Notes: generated by a model from the letters alone, not told the origin. A stretch of DNA of 64,000 nt from Rhipicephalus microplus (GCF_043290135.1 NC_134704.1:8303501-8367500); one strand, 5' to 3'; shown: positions 48,101 to 53,902, counted from the first letter of the stretch. Made by a program: numbers and translations.

Positions 48101-51100
48101 CGTGCAACTCGTCAGTTGACAGGAAACGCCAAAGTAGAAGTGCGACCACTCGAAATCAGCGAAACTCCGACATTACGGACACATCAGTAACAACAGATTG
48201 GCTAGTACCACAGGGTGTAAGTATCTAGGCGTTCACCTCACACAAAATCATTCCTGGGTCGACCATATAACTACCATTTCTGCTGATGCTTCAAGATCAT
48301 TGGGGTATCCTCGTCGCAACCTAAAATCCACTACTCCTCACGTACGTAAACAGGCCTACCAAACATTTGTCCGGCCCCAGTTAGAGTACGCATCATCCAT
48401 TTGGTCACCTCACCAAAAATATTTAATACAGAAGTTAGAAGCTATTCAGAACAGAGCTTGTTGTTTTGTCATGCGGAATTATAACAACTTGTCCAGTTTA
48501 ACACAGCTAAAACTCGAACTTTCACTCCATCTATTAGCAATTCGTCGTGACATGGCGCTTTTGCCTCTCTTTCATAAATATGCCTACGCTACTCGATCAC
48601 CGCTAGCGCGATTACAACTTTCCTCTCACTTATTGCACAATGACTTCAGCTACACCCGCCTCTACGGCACCACTAACGCTTCTAACTACTTGTCACTCCC
48701 GCGTGCCATGCGACTGTGGAATGATCTTCCAAACAGCGTCGCTCTCCAGCGTAATCACAATAAATTTCGCGAGCATCTTCTCAACTATTTCACTGATGAT
48801 GCTTAGCTGGTCCACTTACTGCCAGGATTCATGTATCCCCTTTTTCTTTTTATTTTATGATCACAGTGAGGCTGTTGTTTAAAGTTTTGTTCATTAACCC
48901 AAACCAGCACGGTAAACTGCATAGTCTGTTTAACTACGCTTCATTTTGATCTGTCAAACACGCTATTGCATTTCTTTTACATGTTTTAAACTTACCTATT
49001 CATGTGGAATACATACGACTACTTCTGTACTTAAACATATTTTTGCTATTGTTGACGTACTACATTGTTCTTACTGACTTGTTTACCCAATTTGTTATTA
49101 CTTTGTATCGACCCCCTTACACAATGCCTCTGCGAGGCCTGTAAGGTACTTGTAAATAAATAAATAAATAAATACATTGAAACCAACAATGTCAAATTTG
49201 AGTGAGAGGGAGAAGAAGTTAGAATAAACGCATGAGAAGGCGGGTCATCCAGGGCACTAAGCCACCCAAGCTCCCAAGGTCAGACATTGAAAACTGCGCT
49301 AAAAACTGCGTTAAAAAAATGAATTTTCAAAAAGTTAAGAAGGCCAGGAGAGCTACGAGTCAGATGATCAGGTGGTATTCTACAGTGCTAAGAAAGTGCA
49401 ACAGAACTTCCTACTTAGAAATAGTGTAGCAGCGTATGAAATTGCATGGAATGACAAAATTCAGCTAAAATGCAGATGCCGGACCATTCCTAATAGTATA
49501 TTCACTTGAAACACTTGATTGATATGTGGGGTTTTAACGTCCCAAAACCACCATATGATTATGAGAGACGCCGTAGTGGAGGGCTCCGGAAATTTTGACC
49601 ACCAGGGGTTCTTTAACGTGCACCCAAATCTGAGCACACGGGCCTACAACATTTCCGCCTCCATCGGAAATGCAGCCGCCGCAGCCGGGATTCGAACCCG
49701 CGACCTGCGGGTCAGCAGCCGACACTTGAAACACTTAATGAAGCAATTGTTTGAAGAAAAAAGAAGAGGCCCAGAGTGCGGCTTCACTGGCAACCAGCTG
49801 CCAGTAATGCACTTCCTCACCAGAGCAGGATTGGCCACCCTGGTGCAGTACTTTGCCACTACCTGCCATGACTACAGAAATTAACCCTTGGCCCTCAGTC
49901 CTCAGCATCTGCGAAGCAACTGTCCAAGACGGCAGTCAGACCTGCGATGCAGCGAAGGGTGCTCGAAATCTCTGGGTCCGGACAGGCTGCCATTGGAAAC
50001 TGAACTTGGCTACGTTTAATGCTAGAACGCTATCTAGTTAGGCTAGTGTAGCTGTCCTATTCATGGAATTAGAGTGTGTTCAATGGGTTGTAATAGGGCT
50101 CAGAAAAGTTAGGAGGACACGTGAGTTTTATACAGTGCTGAACAGACGCGTCCTATGCTAGCGTGGATTAGTTGACAAAAAAGAACTAGGGGTGGGGTTT
50201 CTTAAACACAAGAATATCGCTGGCAACATATAGGAATACTATGGAATCAGTGAGAGGGTGGCAAGTATCCCAATTAGGTTTAACAAAAGGCACAAGATGA
50301 AGGTTGTACAGGCCTACGCACCTACATCAAGCCATGATGATCATTTGGTTGAACGCTTCTATGAAGACGTCGAAAGGCAAAGACAAAAACTGATATGCAA
50401 GAAGCCAATTAATAAATTAGCGGTGAGAGCGAAAGTGCAGGAATTCAGTTTCGCTTCAGAATATTCGAGGCACTAAAGGAGTTAATCCAATGTTAGCATT
50501 GACAAAATGAACGATAATCTTAATAGTATGATCAAAAAGTGTGCAATGGAAGTCGGAGGTACAGTGACTAGACAGGACACTGGCAAACTATGTCAGGAGA
50601 CAAAAGATCTTACTATGAGACGACAAACCATAAAAGCTTCAAATGTAACCGACAAAATAGAGCTAGTGGAGCTTTCGAAGTTAATCAATAGGCGCAAGGT
50701 AGCCGACGTCAGAAGGTATAACATGGAGAGAATTGAGTAGGCTGTAAAAAGCGGCAGAAGGCCAAAAGCTGCGAAAGCAAACTTGTGCATAGGCACAAAT
50801 CGGATGTATGCATTAAGGAACAAGGAAGATGTCATAACCAATATGGATAGGATAGTCGAGGTGGCGGAGAAGTTCTAGAGAGAGCAATACAGAAGCCAAA
50901 ACAACCAGGATGATATCATGAGAAACAATAGTAGCCCAGAGAAATTCGACATCCTTCCAGTAACAACAGGGGAAGTAAGAAAAACCCTAGAAGGAATGCA
51001 AAGAAGCAAAGCCGCTGGTTAGGATAAGGTAACAACAGACGTCCTCAAAGATGGCGGAGAAGGGTGTAAGGCAGGGAGACACGATCTCTCCAGTGCTATC

Positions 51101-53172
51101 CACCGCACGTTTTTAAGAAGCTTTCAGGACCCTAGATAGGGAAGGGTTAGGGCTAAGAGTTAATGGAGAATATCTTAGTAACCTGTGATTCGCTGATGAC
51201 ATTGCCTACATGAGTAACTCAGGGGACGAGTCACAGCTCACGATTTCAGAACTGGACACGGAAAGTATAACAGTAGGTCTGAAAATTGAGGTAAAACTAA
51301 AGTAATGTGCAACAGTCTCGGCAGAAAACAGCCCTTTGAAATAGGTGGAAGGACGCTGGAAGTTGTAAGGGAATATCTCTACTTTGGACAGGTAGTAATC
51401 GCGGAGCCGAATCATGATAGTGAAGTAACTAGAAGAATAAGGATGGGGCGGATCATAGTCGGCAAGCATTTTCAAATCATGATTGGCAATCTGCCACTAA
51501 CCCTCAAGACGAAAGTATATAACAGCTGCACCTTGCCAGTACTTACCTACAGAGTAGAAACCTGGAAGCTTACAATGAGGGTTCAGCTTAAATTGAGGAC
51601 GATGCAGCGAGCGATGGAAAGGAAAATGATAGGTGTAACCTTAAGAGACAAGAAGAGAGCAGAGTGGGTGAGAAAACAAACCGGGGTTAAGGATATCACA
51701 TTTGAAATCAAGAAGAAGAAATGGACATCGGTTGGGCACGTAGCACGTAGGCAGGATGACCGCTGGTGATTAAGGCTAACTCGATGGATTCCCAGAGAAG
51801 GCAAATGGGAGACAGAAAGTTAGGTGGCCCGATGAGATGAAAATGTTCGCAAGCATAATGTGGCAACGAAAAGCACAAGACAAGGTTGATTTGCCGATCA
51901 TGGGAGAGGCCTTTGCCCTGCAGTGGGCGTAGTCAGGCTGATGATGATGTTTTTTTTTACCCATATTCGCAGTTTTTACATATGCCTCGAGATGAAATGT
52001 CAACCAAAGGTACCGCTGTAGTCTTTGACAATGGGCCTCTCATCTACATATAACCTGTATTGATTTCAATGTATTGATACTAATAAAACCTCAATCATTG
52101 TCCATCAGCCCACTGCTAACAAAACATTTCCACACTTGCTAAATTAAGCATACTATGTAATACTGCTTACACGCTGCTTGAGTTTTAACATGGTGTAGAC
52201 ATGTACAGTGGTGTCCACGCTAGTCGAGGTTTTCTGCAGGTCAAGCAAAGCACAATATTTGTCCCTCGGTGCATTACTAGCATGAAATCACTTTCCTACA
52301 TCCCCTCCACACCCCCCTTTTTTTTTTTGCAACCGATGCACGTAATCAATCATCATGCACACTCTTACCGTAAGTAGCCTTGCTAATCTCTTCCCTGTTT
52401 GTTGTGCAGATAACGAATGGCTCCGAGGAGGCAATCCCATAGTGCTGCGAAAATAAGACACATTAATCGGTCGCGTAGAGAAAACAGCGTATGCACTCTA
52501 CCACTCGAGCACTTCAGAGGGCAAACAGCATGAACCCACAAGTCGAACACGTAGTAAAAAAAATCAAGGCAGTCAAACAGTGTCACAAGCTAAAAACTAG
52601 ATTTGCTTGCTGACGTGATCGCCGTTTCATCGCACGTGATATTGTGTACACGGTACGAACGATCATAAATGCGATGATGTGCACACCAACAAATGCAGTA
52701 TTGAACATTTATGAGATGGATAATACGCCAGCCAGGCGTATTATCCGTCTGGTAATAGATGGAACAGAGAGAAATGAGAATCGCATTTCTATTTTACCTG
52801 ATGCTGAAGCGCTATGAGCAGTAGGTAGTAAGCCTATTGCTGCACGTTGCTTTTTACAAAAAAAACGTGCCTACTATGCCGCGGCGATTACGCCGATGTT
52901 AAGAGAGGCACGTAAGAAGTCATCCTCTCACGCCAGTAATAAAACATGTCAGCATTTTGCTTTGACACAAACATTAACAACACGCCATGTCCCTAAGTCG
53001 GCTTGATTAACGTCATGGCAAGAGCTGAAACTCAAGAAGTTTGGGTATCTACCTTCATTATCCGTGTCCTTAGATCCAGGTAGTCATCCTTTGGCCCCAC
53101 GGCAACCACAGATTCTGGTGTATTGCTTTTCCGGCGGTCGTAAACAAAAAACTGTTTATTTGCTGCGGCCAT
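13513..53172 (-). CDS. SMCHD1: SMCHD1-like GHKL ATPase, N-terminal part (9 exons, 3' end outside window)
   Basis: Nine exons, join of 53053-53172, 52369-52444, 40618-40694, 40280-40361, 39406-39488, 26101-26243, 19904-20021, 16595-16714 and 13513-13676 on the minus strand, give about 327 residues in one frame with GT-AG introns throughout. The order matches vertebrate SMCHD1: a ubiquitin-like N-terminus, the linker with [15 protein letters not shown], then the Bergerat ATPase fold with N-box ELIDNSL (about residues 124-130), DNGCGM (about 163-168) and [10 protein letters not shown] (about 218-227). The presumed catalytic Glu and nucleotide-contacting Asp are kept. In mammals SMCHD1 is a nuclear non-canonical SMC protein needed for X inactivation and repeat silencing; its role in ticks is unknown. 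Introns 2 and 5 are 11.7 and 13.2 kb because of transposons. The next expected segment after exon 9 was not found to the left, so the hinge-bearing C-terminus is presumably beyond the edge. MORC-type ATPases are the nearest alternative but lack this linker. Confidence 0.93.
13711..14571. mobile_element. MITE with GGCTTGTGCAAAT ends, probably hAT-like
   Basis: The left end AGGCTTGTGCAAATCGTAAA and the complement of the right end (GGGCTTGTGCAAATATTCG) are inverted. Subterminal 'TTCAAATAG' motifs occur on both sides. No transposase is present. Assignment to hAT is by resemblance of the end sequence and is unsure. Confidence 0.6.
13941..14232 (-). repeat. Possible solo LTR nested in the MITE
   Basis: On the minus strand TGTAGAAGATCG opens a stretch with a TATA-like GTATAAATGCTGACACG, a later CCCAAATAAACAG poly(A) signal, and an end CCCCAGGACA. 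This is the order expected for an LTR. It differs in composition from the A/T-rich MITE around it. No target duplication was found. Confidence 0.35.
14572..16594. other. SMCHD1 intron 8, unassigned part
   Basis: No exon or known transposon domain was recognised in these 2 kb. Short frames such as 15824-16027 show no family motif. Confidence 0.4.
16595..16714 (-). CDS. SMCHD1: SMCHD1-like exon 8
   Basis: Forty codons in phase 0 at both ends, beginning [22 protein letters not shown].xS.DVHELV.SK..FE and IYSG.I.NRK match the SMCHD1 segment after the GGK motif. The acceptor is TTTACAG and the donor GTATTT, weaker than the others. Confidence 0.92.
16916..18027. mobile_element. Non-autonomous Tigger element, second copy of the 6847 family
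   Basis: The left end CACTAGAACCTCGATTATAT and the complement of the right end (CAATGAACTTCCATTATAC) are inverted and flanked by TA at 16914-16915 and 18028-18029. The subterminal block with 'GGGGACCAC' and 'AAAATATAGGCA' recurs at 6847 and 41573. No coding capacity remains. Confidence 0.8.
18464..18739 (-). mobile_element. Short RTE-type LINE insertion with inverted 5' part
   Basis: Bases 18464-18563 are the minus-strand 3' end of the RTE family seen at 42193 (a CAT run, then CTGACTACGTCCACTGCAGG). Bases 18564-18739 are the 5' leader of the same family in plus orientation, as at 46155-46325. The whole is flanked by a perfect 12-base duplication, GACAATCCATTT, at 18452-18463 and 18740-18751. 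So both parts arrived in one event. An A run (18592-18610) lies inside. Confidence 0.85.
18752..19405. other. SMCHD1 intron 7, unassigned part
   Basis: No exon or recognised repeat. Short frames at 18838-19020 and 19036-19224 are hydrophobic but have no support. Confidence 0.35.
19414..19647 (+). repeat. Ruka SINE, near full length
   Basis: A tRNA-like head (GATGGTGTAGCAGTCAAGG as A box, GGTTCGATCTC as B box near 19472) leads into the tick SINE body with CGGTGCACGTTAAAGAACAC, GGTGTCTATCGTGATATCGT and GGGACGTGAAAACC, ending in TTATTATTATA. AAATTATC at 19406-19413 and 19648-19655 is a candidate target duplication. SINEs of this type are transcribed by RNA polymerase III and moved by LINE enzymes. 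Confidence 0.82.
19670..19830. mobile_element. 161-bp Tigger-type MITE
   Basis: CAGTCGATCCCTTTTATAAG on the left and the complement of the right end (CTGTTAAACCCCTTAGAAGA) are imperfect inverted repeats flanked by TA on both sides (19668-19669, 19831-19832). Two AAAAGACA motifs lie inside. Confidence 0.7.
19904..20021 (-). CDS. SMCHD1: SMCHD1-like exon 7 (GxGGK motif)
   Basis: The first base completes a Val codon from exon 6. The exon codes [20 protein letters not shown] and then [19 protein letters not shown]. SYFGxGGKQAxFFxG is the third ATP-binding motif, as in vertebrate SMCHD1. The charged insertion before it is shorter than in human. The donor is GTAAGT. Confidence 0.94.
20022..21479. 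other. SMCHD1 intron 6, unassigned part
   Basis: No coding exon was recognised. It has A runs at 20758 and 20850 and the short inverted pair GGCTGGCAGCA / TGCTGCCAGC (20768, 20840). Confidence 0.35.
21480..21633 (-). mobile_element. Tigger-like terminal fragment
   Basis: On the complement the end reads CAGTAAACCTCATTCATTGG, followed by repeated AATTTGAA motifs, like the 3384 element. Only one end is present. Confidence 0.45.
21827..24080 (+). mobile_element. Tigger (pogo-type) DNA transposon, nearly complete
   Basis: The left end CAGTCCCCGACCGATAAATC and the complement of the right end (CAGTCGACGACCGATAATTC) are inverted. TA flanks both sides (21825-21826, 24081-24082). Further ATAATTCGGAC motifs repeat subterminally. 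The 2.25-kb body holds a recognisable transposase. Confidence 0.9.
22453..24104 (+). pseudogene. Tigger transposase, one frameshift and one stop
   Basis: From the ATG at 22453 come a helix-turn-helix ([20 protein letters not shown]), a CENP-B-type DNA-binding domain ([20 protein letters not shown], about residues 77-96) and the catalytic domain. The three Asp positions survive as [20 protein letters not shown] and [10 protein letters not shown] frameshift near 23140 separates the first from the rest, and a TAA at 23294 follows IEL. The tail is acidic and ends INDFFQPP near 23967; the open frame then runs into the terminal repeat. Only these two lesions are seen, so the copy is fairly young but inactive. 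Confidence 0.88.
24210..24268 (+). repeat. Short tandem repeat, ~17-base unit
   Basis: The unit ACACATGTGAAGGAAC is repeated about three and a half times, with one variant lacking part of the unit. Confidence 0.75.
24498..24767 (+). repeat. Three tandem copies of a 90-base unit
   Basis: Units start ATGAGCTCTT at 24498, 24588 and 24678. Each has TAGCAGCCACATTGTG and TTTAATTACAAT. Copies 2 and 3 are closer to each other than to copy 1, suggesting stepwise duplication. Confidence 0.9.
24830..24876 (-). mobile_element. Mutator-like terminal fragment
   Basis: GTTCGACTCGCGTCTTCCCTTAAA resembles the element end at 1807-1827 (TCGACTCGCATCTCCCCTTAAA). It follows an A then G run. No transposase is nearby. 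Confidence 0.5.
25018..25110 (+). mobile_element. Tigger-like terminal fragment
   Basis: CAGTCGATTCAAATTTAAAG followed by repeated TTTGAATTATCA motifs resembles the start of the 3384 element. No matching second end was found. Confidence 0.4.
25385..25925. repeat. Long inverted repeat, ~90-base arms
   Basis: Bases about 25385-25475 and 25825-25925 are inverted copies sharing GGGACAACTTTCTGTGGCAA and TGAAG at the core, with weaker similarity outward. The spacer is about 350 bases. No transposase is present. It may be a MITE with long arms or part of an LTR-type element. Confidence 0.55.
26101..26243 (-). CDS. SMCHD1: SMCHD1-like exon 6 (DxGxG motif)
   Basis: After acceptor CTCTGCAG the exon codes 47 residues including [20 protein letters not shown] and [17 protein letters not shown] is the second GHKL motif and the NNWAxYRLSKF string is diagnostic of SMCHD1. 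The donor is GT then GTGAGT (phase 2). Intron 5 upstream is 13.2 kb. Confidence 0.95.
26690..27170 (+). repeat. Probable solo LTR, plus orientation, same family as 2387-3137
   Basis: GGTGTTGCCCCAGACAATAA then AGTGTTGCGACT carries a poly(A) signal, and the end reads GGGGTACGCTGTACACTACA. These match the minus-strand stretch at 2387-3137. The 5' boundary is not clear. Confidence 0.5.
27171..27605. other. SMCHD1 intron 5, unassigned part
   Basis: ACAGTGAAATCTTGATACAG at 27338 resembles a Tigger-type terminus; nothing else was recognised. Confidence 0.35.
27888..29399 (+). CDS. LINE ORF1 protein (Gag-like, 503 aa)
   Basis: The ATG at 27888 follows the leader; a TAA ends the frame one base before the ORF2 ATG. 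Three zinc knuckles are visible at about residues 230-285: [13 protein letters not shown] with a following [15 protein letters not shown] and [16 protein letters not shown] basic stretch ([11 protein letters not shown]) follows, and near residue 380 a coiled-coil region ([20 protein letters not shown]). Such proteins coat the LINE RNA and act as nucleic-acid chaperones. The frame is intact. Confidence 0.88.
   Translation: MPQQIAMEGDDVTPEELQGNGWFSVLKRRQESRAKSHAARQPGTQRGATATPNATLRRVAAASRLPAMQRSHNRVIVRPGGGLNVQACSPHRILAALTMAAQLAPSVTEEDIICPNSMQNIFVVSTPSATNAAAYSRVTEIILTDQRHPVTAYLSPAGITSRGVIRGVDTDFDDAALNRMLIQPRNSSLLGARRIKNTETVILIFNGLKVPNYVYCGQVIYRCTLYKRQIDTCRTCGQVGHRQDVGPTPSTKVCDHCGHLPTDNPHVCNQPVCALCGEAHRTGDRECRHRYQLPYLVPRRRQRRRRRKQAQQQTPTPATSPVPAKTTKPQGPPLGPRNPTPTDQPTWADKVACKGEAHAAQRQGHSPQQPDPELAQLKRMYVEQAKEIQSLKEELAKQQAPESREGFIISGPVSIRGAKKRAGPTLQAEEQSDFDRFTANIYAILEQYRAETTAEYSAFNAKLESMQKQLIELAAWPAQIDARTKVLEEDLARSKRAGQIPRP
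29401..32906 (+). pseudogene. LINE ORF2: endonuclease, reverse transcriptase, RNase H; one frameshift
   Basis: The N-terminal apurinic-type endonuclease shows [18 protein letters not shown] and SDHF. The reverse transcriptase shows [47 protein letters not shown] and the catalytic YADD at 31365. The frame opened at 29401 ends at 31254; homology continues in a different frame from about 31220. A single indel in the TTTTGGGG run near 31217 explains this. The second half has an RNase H domain ([31 protein letters not shown]) and ends with a Cys-His knuckle ([18 protein letters not shown]). ORF1 stop and ORF2 start are adjacent, so reinitiation is likely for ORF2. Confidence 0.9.
33060..33700. other. 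SMCHD1 intron 5, between LINE and LTR element
   Basis: No exon seen. A GT run lies at 33620 and an AT microsatellite at 33700-33721, into which the LTR element was inserted. Confidence 0.5.
33722..33852 (+). repeat. 5' LTR (131 bp)
   Basis: Starts TGTAAGAATTCATTGGACGT and ends GTTGTATTTCA. GAATAAAG near 33821 is the likely poly(A) signal. The following AGTGGTAGAAGGTGCTCC is where a tRNA primer would pair; I could not name the tRNA. Confidence 0.9.
33950..35129 (+). pseudogene. gag of the Ty3/gypsy element, frameshifted
   Basis: The ATG at 33950 opens a Pro-rich N-terminus and the retrotransposon gag domain ([20 protein letters not shown]). The frame is lost near 34175 and the gag domain continues in another frame ([16 protein letters not shown]) to a TAA at 35129. 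A CCHC knuckle, [14 protein letters not shown], lies near 34846. Gag would form the particle shell. Confidence 0.85.
35130..38670 (+). pseudogene. pol of the Ty3/gypsy element, multiple lesions
   Basis: An aspartic protease signature ([12 protein letters not shown]) lies near 35237 in a frame that stops at about 35390. From 35514 one long frame gives reverse transcriptase ([25 protein letters not shown], catalytic YLDD near 36498) and RNase H ([25 protein letters not shown]). The frame is lost near 37495. The integrase zinc domain lies in a second frame (after a TGA at 37565), and the catalytic core in a third ([21 protein letters not shown]), stopping at TAG 38176. The C-terminal part continues to about 38670. 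No active protein is possible. Confidence 0.88.
38712..38842 (+). repeat. 3' LTR (131 bp)
   Basis: Same length and ends as the 5' LTR, starting TGTAAGCATTCATTGGACGT. A purine-rich CGACGAGGGAAATTAG lies just upstream as polypurine tract. Confidence 0.9.
38843..39405. repeat. AT microsatellite and flanking intron
   Basis: Bases 39030-39102 are an almost pure AT repeat of about 36 units ending in GT repeats. The rest shows no exon or known transposon before SMCHD1 exon 5. Confidence 0.8.
39406..39488 (-). CDS. SMCHD1: SMCHD1-like exon 5 (ATPase N-box)
   Basis: The exon codes [20 protein letters not shown] and then RKIELKL. ELIDNSL is the N-box of GHKL ATPases: the Glu is the general base and the Asn binds magnesium in this superfamily. 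It ends in phase 0 at donor GTGAGT. Confidence 0.94.
39489..40279. other. SMCHD1 intron 4
   Basis: Nothing recognised besides A/T-rich sequence. Confidence 0.5.
40280..40361 (-). CDS. SMCHD1: SMCHD1-like exon 4
   Basis: The exon codes [20 protein letters not shown] and then SEGQNPL, nearly identical to the linker before the ATPase N-box in vertebrate SMCHD1. The acceptor is CTGCAG and the donor is C then GTGAGT (phase 1); the split codon gives Pro with exon 5. Confidence 0.93.
40618..40694 (-). CDS. SMCHD1: SMCHD1-like exon 3
   Basis: A T-rich tract and CAG precede a 77-base exon coding the segment with [15 protein letters not shown], the end of the ubiquitin-like region. It closes with AAG and donor GTGAGT (phase 0). 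It lies 11.7 kb from exon 2, across the transposon-filled intron 2. Confidence 0.9.
40695..40985. other. SMCHD1 intron 2, proximal part
   Basis: The polypyrimidine tract of exon 3's acceptor is an unbroken T run on the minus strand (40698-40714). ACAGTGAAACCCCATTCGAG at 40946 resembles the Tigger-type end at 41573, perhaps a broken copy. Confidence 0.4.
40986..41560 (+). pseudogene. Penelope-like element, GIY-YIG endonuclease remnant
   Basis: A plus frame codes [20 protein letters not shown], then PKDRP, VVHKISC and [20 protein letters not shown], then [20 protein letters not shown] and LLLESWH. In Penelope-like elements this is the linker and GIY-YIG endonuclease. Here the segment that should carry the Cys pair and the YIG tyrosine is missing (HKISC joins KIGETKN), so the endonuclease is dead. 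No reverse transcriptase part is present upstream. Confidence 0.72.
41573..42189 (+). mobile_element. Non-autonomous Tigger element, third copy, 3' truncated
   Basis: CAGTGAAACCCCGATTACAC, then 'GGGGAGCACGAAAAACCGTCG' in part and CTAAAAATATAGGCAGTGGC, follow the 16916 copy along its length. The right terminal repeat is absent; the RTE tail starts at 42193 instead. Confidence 0.7.
42222..43295 (-). pseudogene. RTE reverse transcriptase C-terminal half, duplicated
   Basis: [20 protein letters not shown] at about 43285 is the catalytic FADD block. It is followed by the thumb ([20 protein letters not shown]) and then [20 protein letters not shown] and [16 protein letters not shown] near the end. 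The YGAETW segment occurs twice because of the 314-base duplication; the second copy continues to the end at 42222. Confidence 0.8.
42466..43093. repeat. Tandem duplication, 314-base unit, inside the RTE element
   Basis: CTTAACCCCCGTTTGTTCCC occurs at 42471 and 42785, and the block ends with TTTTTACCTGC near 42771 and 43085. The copies differ at scattered bases, so the duplication is not recent. Confidence 0.88.
43300..44436 (+). pseudogene. I-type ORF2 tail: RNase H and Cys-His knuckle
   Basis: RNase H motifs are [38 protein letters not shown] and [20 protein letters not shown], all catalytic positions kept. A TAG at 44005 interrupts the frame, which continues at 44026 to [18 protein letters not shown] and the final stop at 44436. 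It lacks endonuclease and polymerase. Confidence 0.82.
43300..44481 (+). mobile_element. I-type LINE fragment, 5'-truncated, nested in the RTE element
   Basis: The plus frame begins [20 protein letters not shown], equivalent to [20 protein letters not shown] in the 27620 LINE. It ends with a CCCAATAAAGTTATT block and a CT-repeat tail near 44481. It is a different family from the 27620 element but has the same design. Confidence 0.82.
44482..46080 (-). pseudogene. RTE endonuclease and reverse transcriptase N-terminal half
   Basis: Reading minus, [19 protein letters not shown] and [13 protein letters not shown], then [11 protein letters not shown] belong to the apurinic-type endonuclease. The connecting part runs through [13 protein letters not shown] and [18 protein letters not shown], then [38 protein letters not shown] and [20 protein letters not shown] begin the polymerase. 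Frames are broken at 45330-45460, 45660 and near 44690. Confidence 0.8.
46085..46572 (+). mobile_element. Inverted 5' end of the RTE element
   Basis: A leader containing CCTCACCGGTAACCACCGCC and GGATTGGCCACCCTGGTGCA matches the leaders at 18600 and 49770. It leads into the endonuclease start ([20 protein letters not shown] and [11 protein letters not shown]), ending at about 46570. In an unbroken element the next residues would be those where the minus-strand body begins at 46080. Confidence 0.82.
46092..46164 (+). repeat. tRNA-like module with A and B boxes at the RTE 5' end
   Basis: TGGCGTAGTGG (46099-46109) fits an A box and GGCTCAAATCC (46143-46153) a B box. TTTGC and GCAAA form a 5-base stem around a 7-base loop CTCGCAT, giving anticodon CGC (Ala). 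It is a tRNA-derived promoter or SINE head, not a working tRNA gene: the acceptor stem does not pair well. Confidence 0.65.
46573..48150. other. SMCHD1 intron 2, unassigned part
   Basis: No exon recognised. A minus frame at 47449-47685 and its plus counterpart have no known motif. Composition is A/T-rich. Confidence 0.4.
48151..49175 (+). mobile_element. CR1/L2-like LINE, 5'-truncated
   Basis: A coding tail, a 370-base 3' region and a TAAA-repeat tail (49154-49173) form a typical 5'-truncated copy. The upstream boundary is estimated. Confidence 0.78.
48198..48806 (+). pseudogene. CR1/L2-like reverse transcriptase C-terminal part
   Basis: [20 protein letters not shown] begins the thumb region. 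[32 protein letters not shown] and [20 protein letters not shown] are standard for CR1-group LINEs. It stops normally at 48806. The true frame extends a little upstream of the non-ATG start at 48198; palm and endonuclease are absent. Confidence 0.85.
49176..49512. other. Unassigned stretch
   Basis: A short plus frame (49232-49429) is Lys/Arg-rich without a recognised motif. Confidence 0.35.
49513..49727 (-). repeat. Ruka SINE, head truncated
   Basis: On the minus strand: CAGGTCGCGGGTTCGAATCC (B box), GTGCACGTTAAAGAACCCCT, GGCGTCTCTCATAATCATAT, GGTTTTGGGACGTTAAAACC and a short ATATCAATCAAG end. The A box is missing. Confidence 0.85.
49765..51949 (+). mobile_element. RTE-type LINE, second copy, decayed
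   Basis: Same family as 42193-46572 in plus orientation: leader with AGGATTGGCCACCCTGGTGC, endonuclease start near 50005, connecting parts, polymerase end, and a GAT-repeat tail at about 51939-51949. The body is about half the expected length, so internal deletions are large. Confidence 0.82.
50005..51828 (+). pseudogene. RTE ORF remains
   Basis: Pieces in different frames: [11 protein letters not shown] near 50006; [20 protein letters not shown] near 50279 (endonuclease); [20 protein letters not shown] at 50507; [20 protein letters not shown] polymerase remains near 51060; then [20 protein letters not shown] and [18 protein letters not shown] to 51769. Stops and frameshifts separate all of them. 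Confidence 0.75.
51950..52368. other. SMCHD1 intron 2, distal end
   Basis: No repeat recognised; a T run at 52319-52328. Confidence 0.45.
52369..52444 (-). CDS. SMCHD1: SMCHD1-like exon 2
   Basis: Acceptor TTTTCGCAG precedes [21 protein letters not shown], which parallels the GISPEEKFVITTTSRKEI stretch of the human protein. The donor is G then GTAAGA, leaving one base of a split Asp codon (phase 1) that exon 3 completes with AC. Confidence 0.9.
52717..52751. repeat. Short perfect inverted repeat in SMCHD1 intron 1
   Basis: GGATAATACGCC and GGCGTATTATCC flank a 5-base spacer AGCCA. It would form a 12-bp hairpin. Confidence 0.8.
53053..53172 (-). CDS. SMCHD1: SMCHD1-like exon 1 (start codon)
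   Basis: The ATG at 53172-53170 opens 40 codons beginning [15 protein letters not shown], like the YLFDRR start of vertebrate SMCHD1. The exon ends AAG, followed by donor GTAGAT (phase 0). The segment is the first strand of a ubiquitin-like fold in the family. An in-frame upstream start is not evident. Confidence 0.88.
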
Positions 53173-53902
53173 ATTGTTTTCCACAACTAACGTCTTCGTT
53201 GAAAATAGTAATAAAAAAAAACGGGAACGACACTTTCCCGCCTACACAGTCTTTAATCCCTTCCGGTCTGTAGTAAATACAGCAGAAAGAGCGCGCGTGT
53301 TTTCATTGCGAGGCGTCACTAATAGAAACTTACTTAGCTCGCAGCAACTATTTTCCGACGAAGTAAAAACCGACGCGTCTAACAAGGAAGCGCCATTACA
53401 GTGTGCACTGTAGCGCCATCTACGATTTTGGCCGCGTCCAACTTGGAGGCTTTGGATTGATCTTTATCACAAGAACGCTGAACATTGCTAACGTTTTTAT
53501 ATGGTATATTCTAGTACACAATAATTTTAGTTCACAAAAAACACAAAGTTATTAAACAAACTTAGTATATTAACTCTACAATGGAAAACGTTAGCCAGGC
53601 AGCTAGAACTTTCTTTCGAGCACTGCACGTTGGTGGTATATTTGCATGTTCACTGTTCTAGTCAATGTACATACTTTCTTCTAACCCCACTACACCTAGC
53701 GCAAAATCTACGAGGACAGGAAGAAACACAAACAGATTTTTCTGTGTTGCTTCCATAGAGTTAATATACAGACTGCATATTAACTCTATGGTTGTTTCCT
53801 TTTCGTCAGGCTCTGGATGGATGGATGTGGCTGTAACCTTTAGATCGGGCGGCGGCTATCGTCACCTAGCCGTAATACTTAGTGAACTAACCATTAGATT
53901 TA
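53173..53902. promoter_or_regulatory. Presumed SMCHD1 promoter region and unassigned flank
   Basis: The first 300 bases upstream of the SMCHD1 start codon are less A/T-rich and include TGTAGCGCCATCTACGATTT. No TATA box is evident. The TSS is not visible. Beyond 53470 the sequence is A/T-rich without a known element. Confidence 0.35.
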
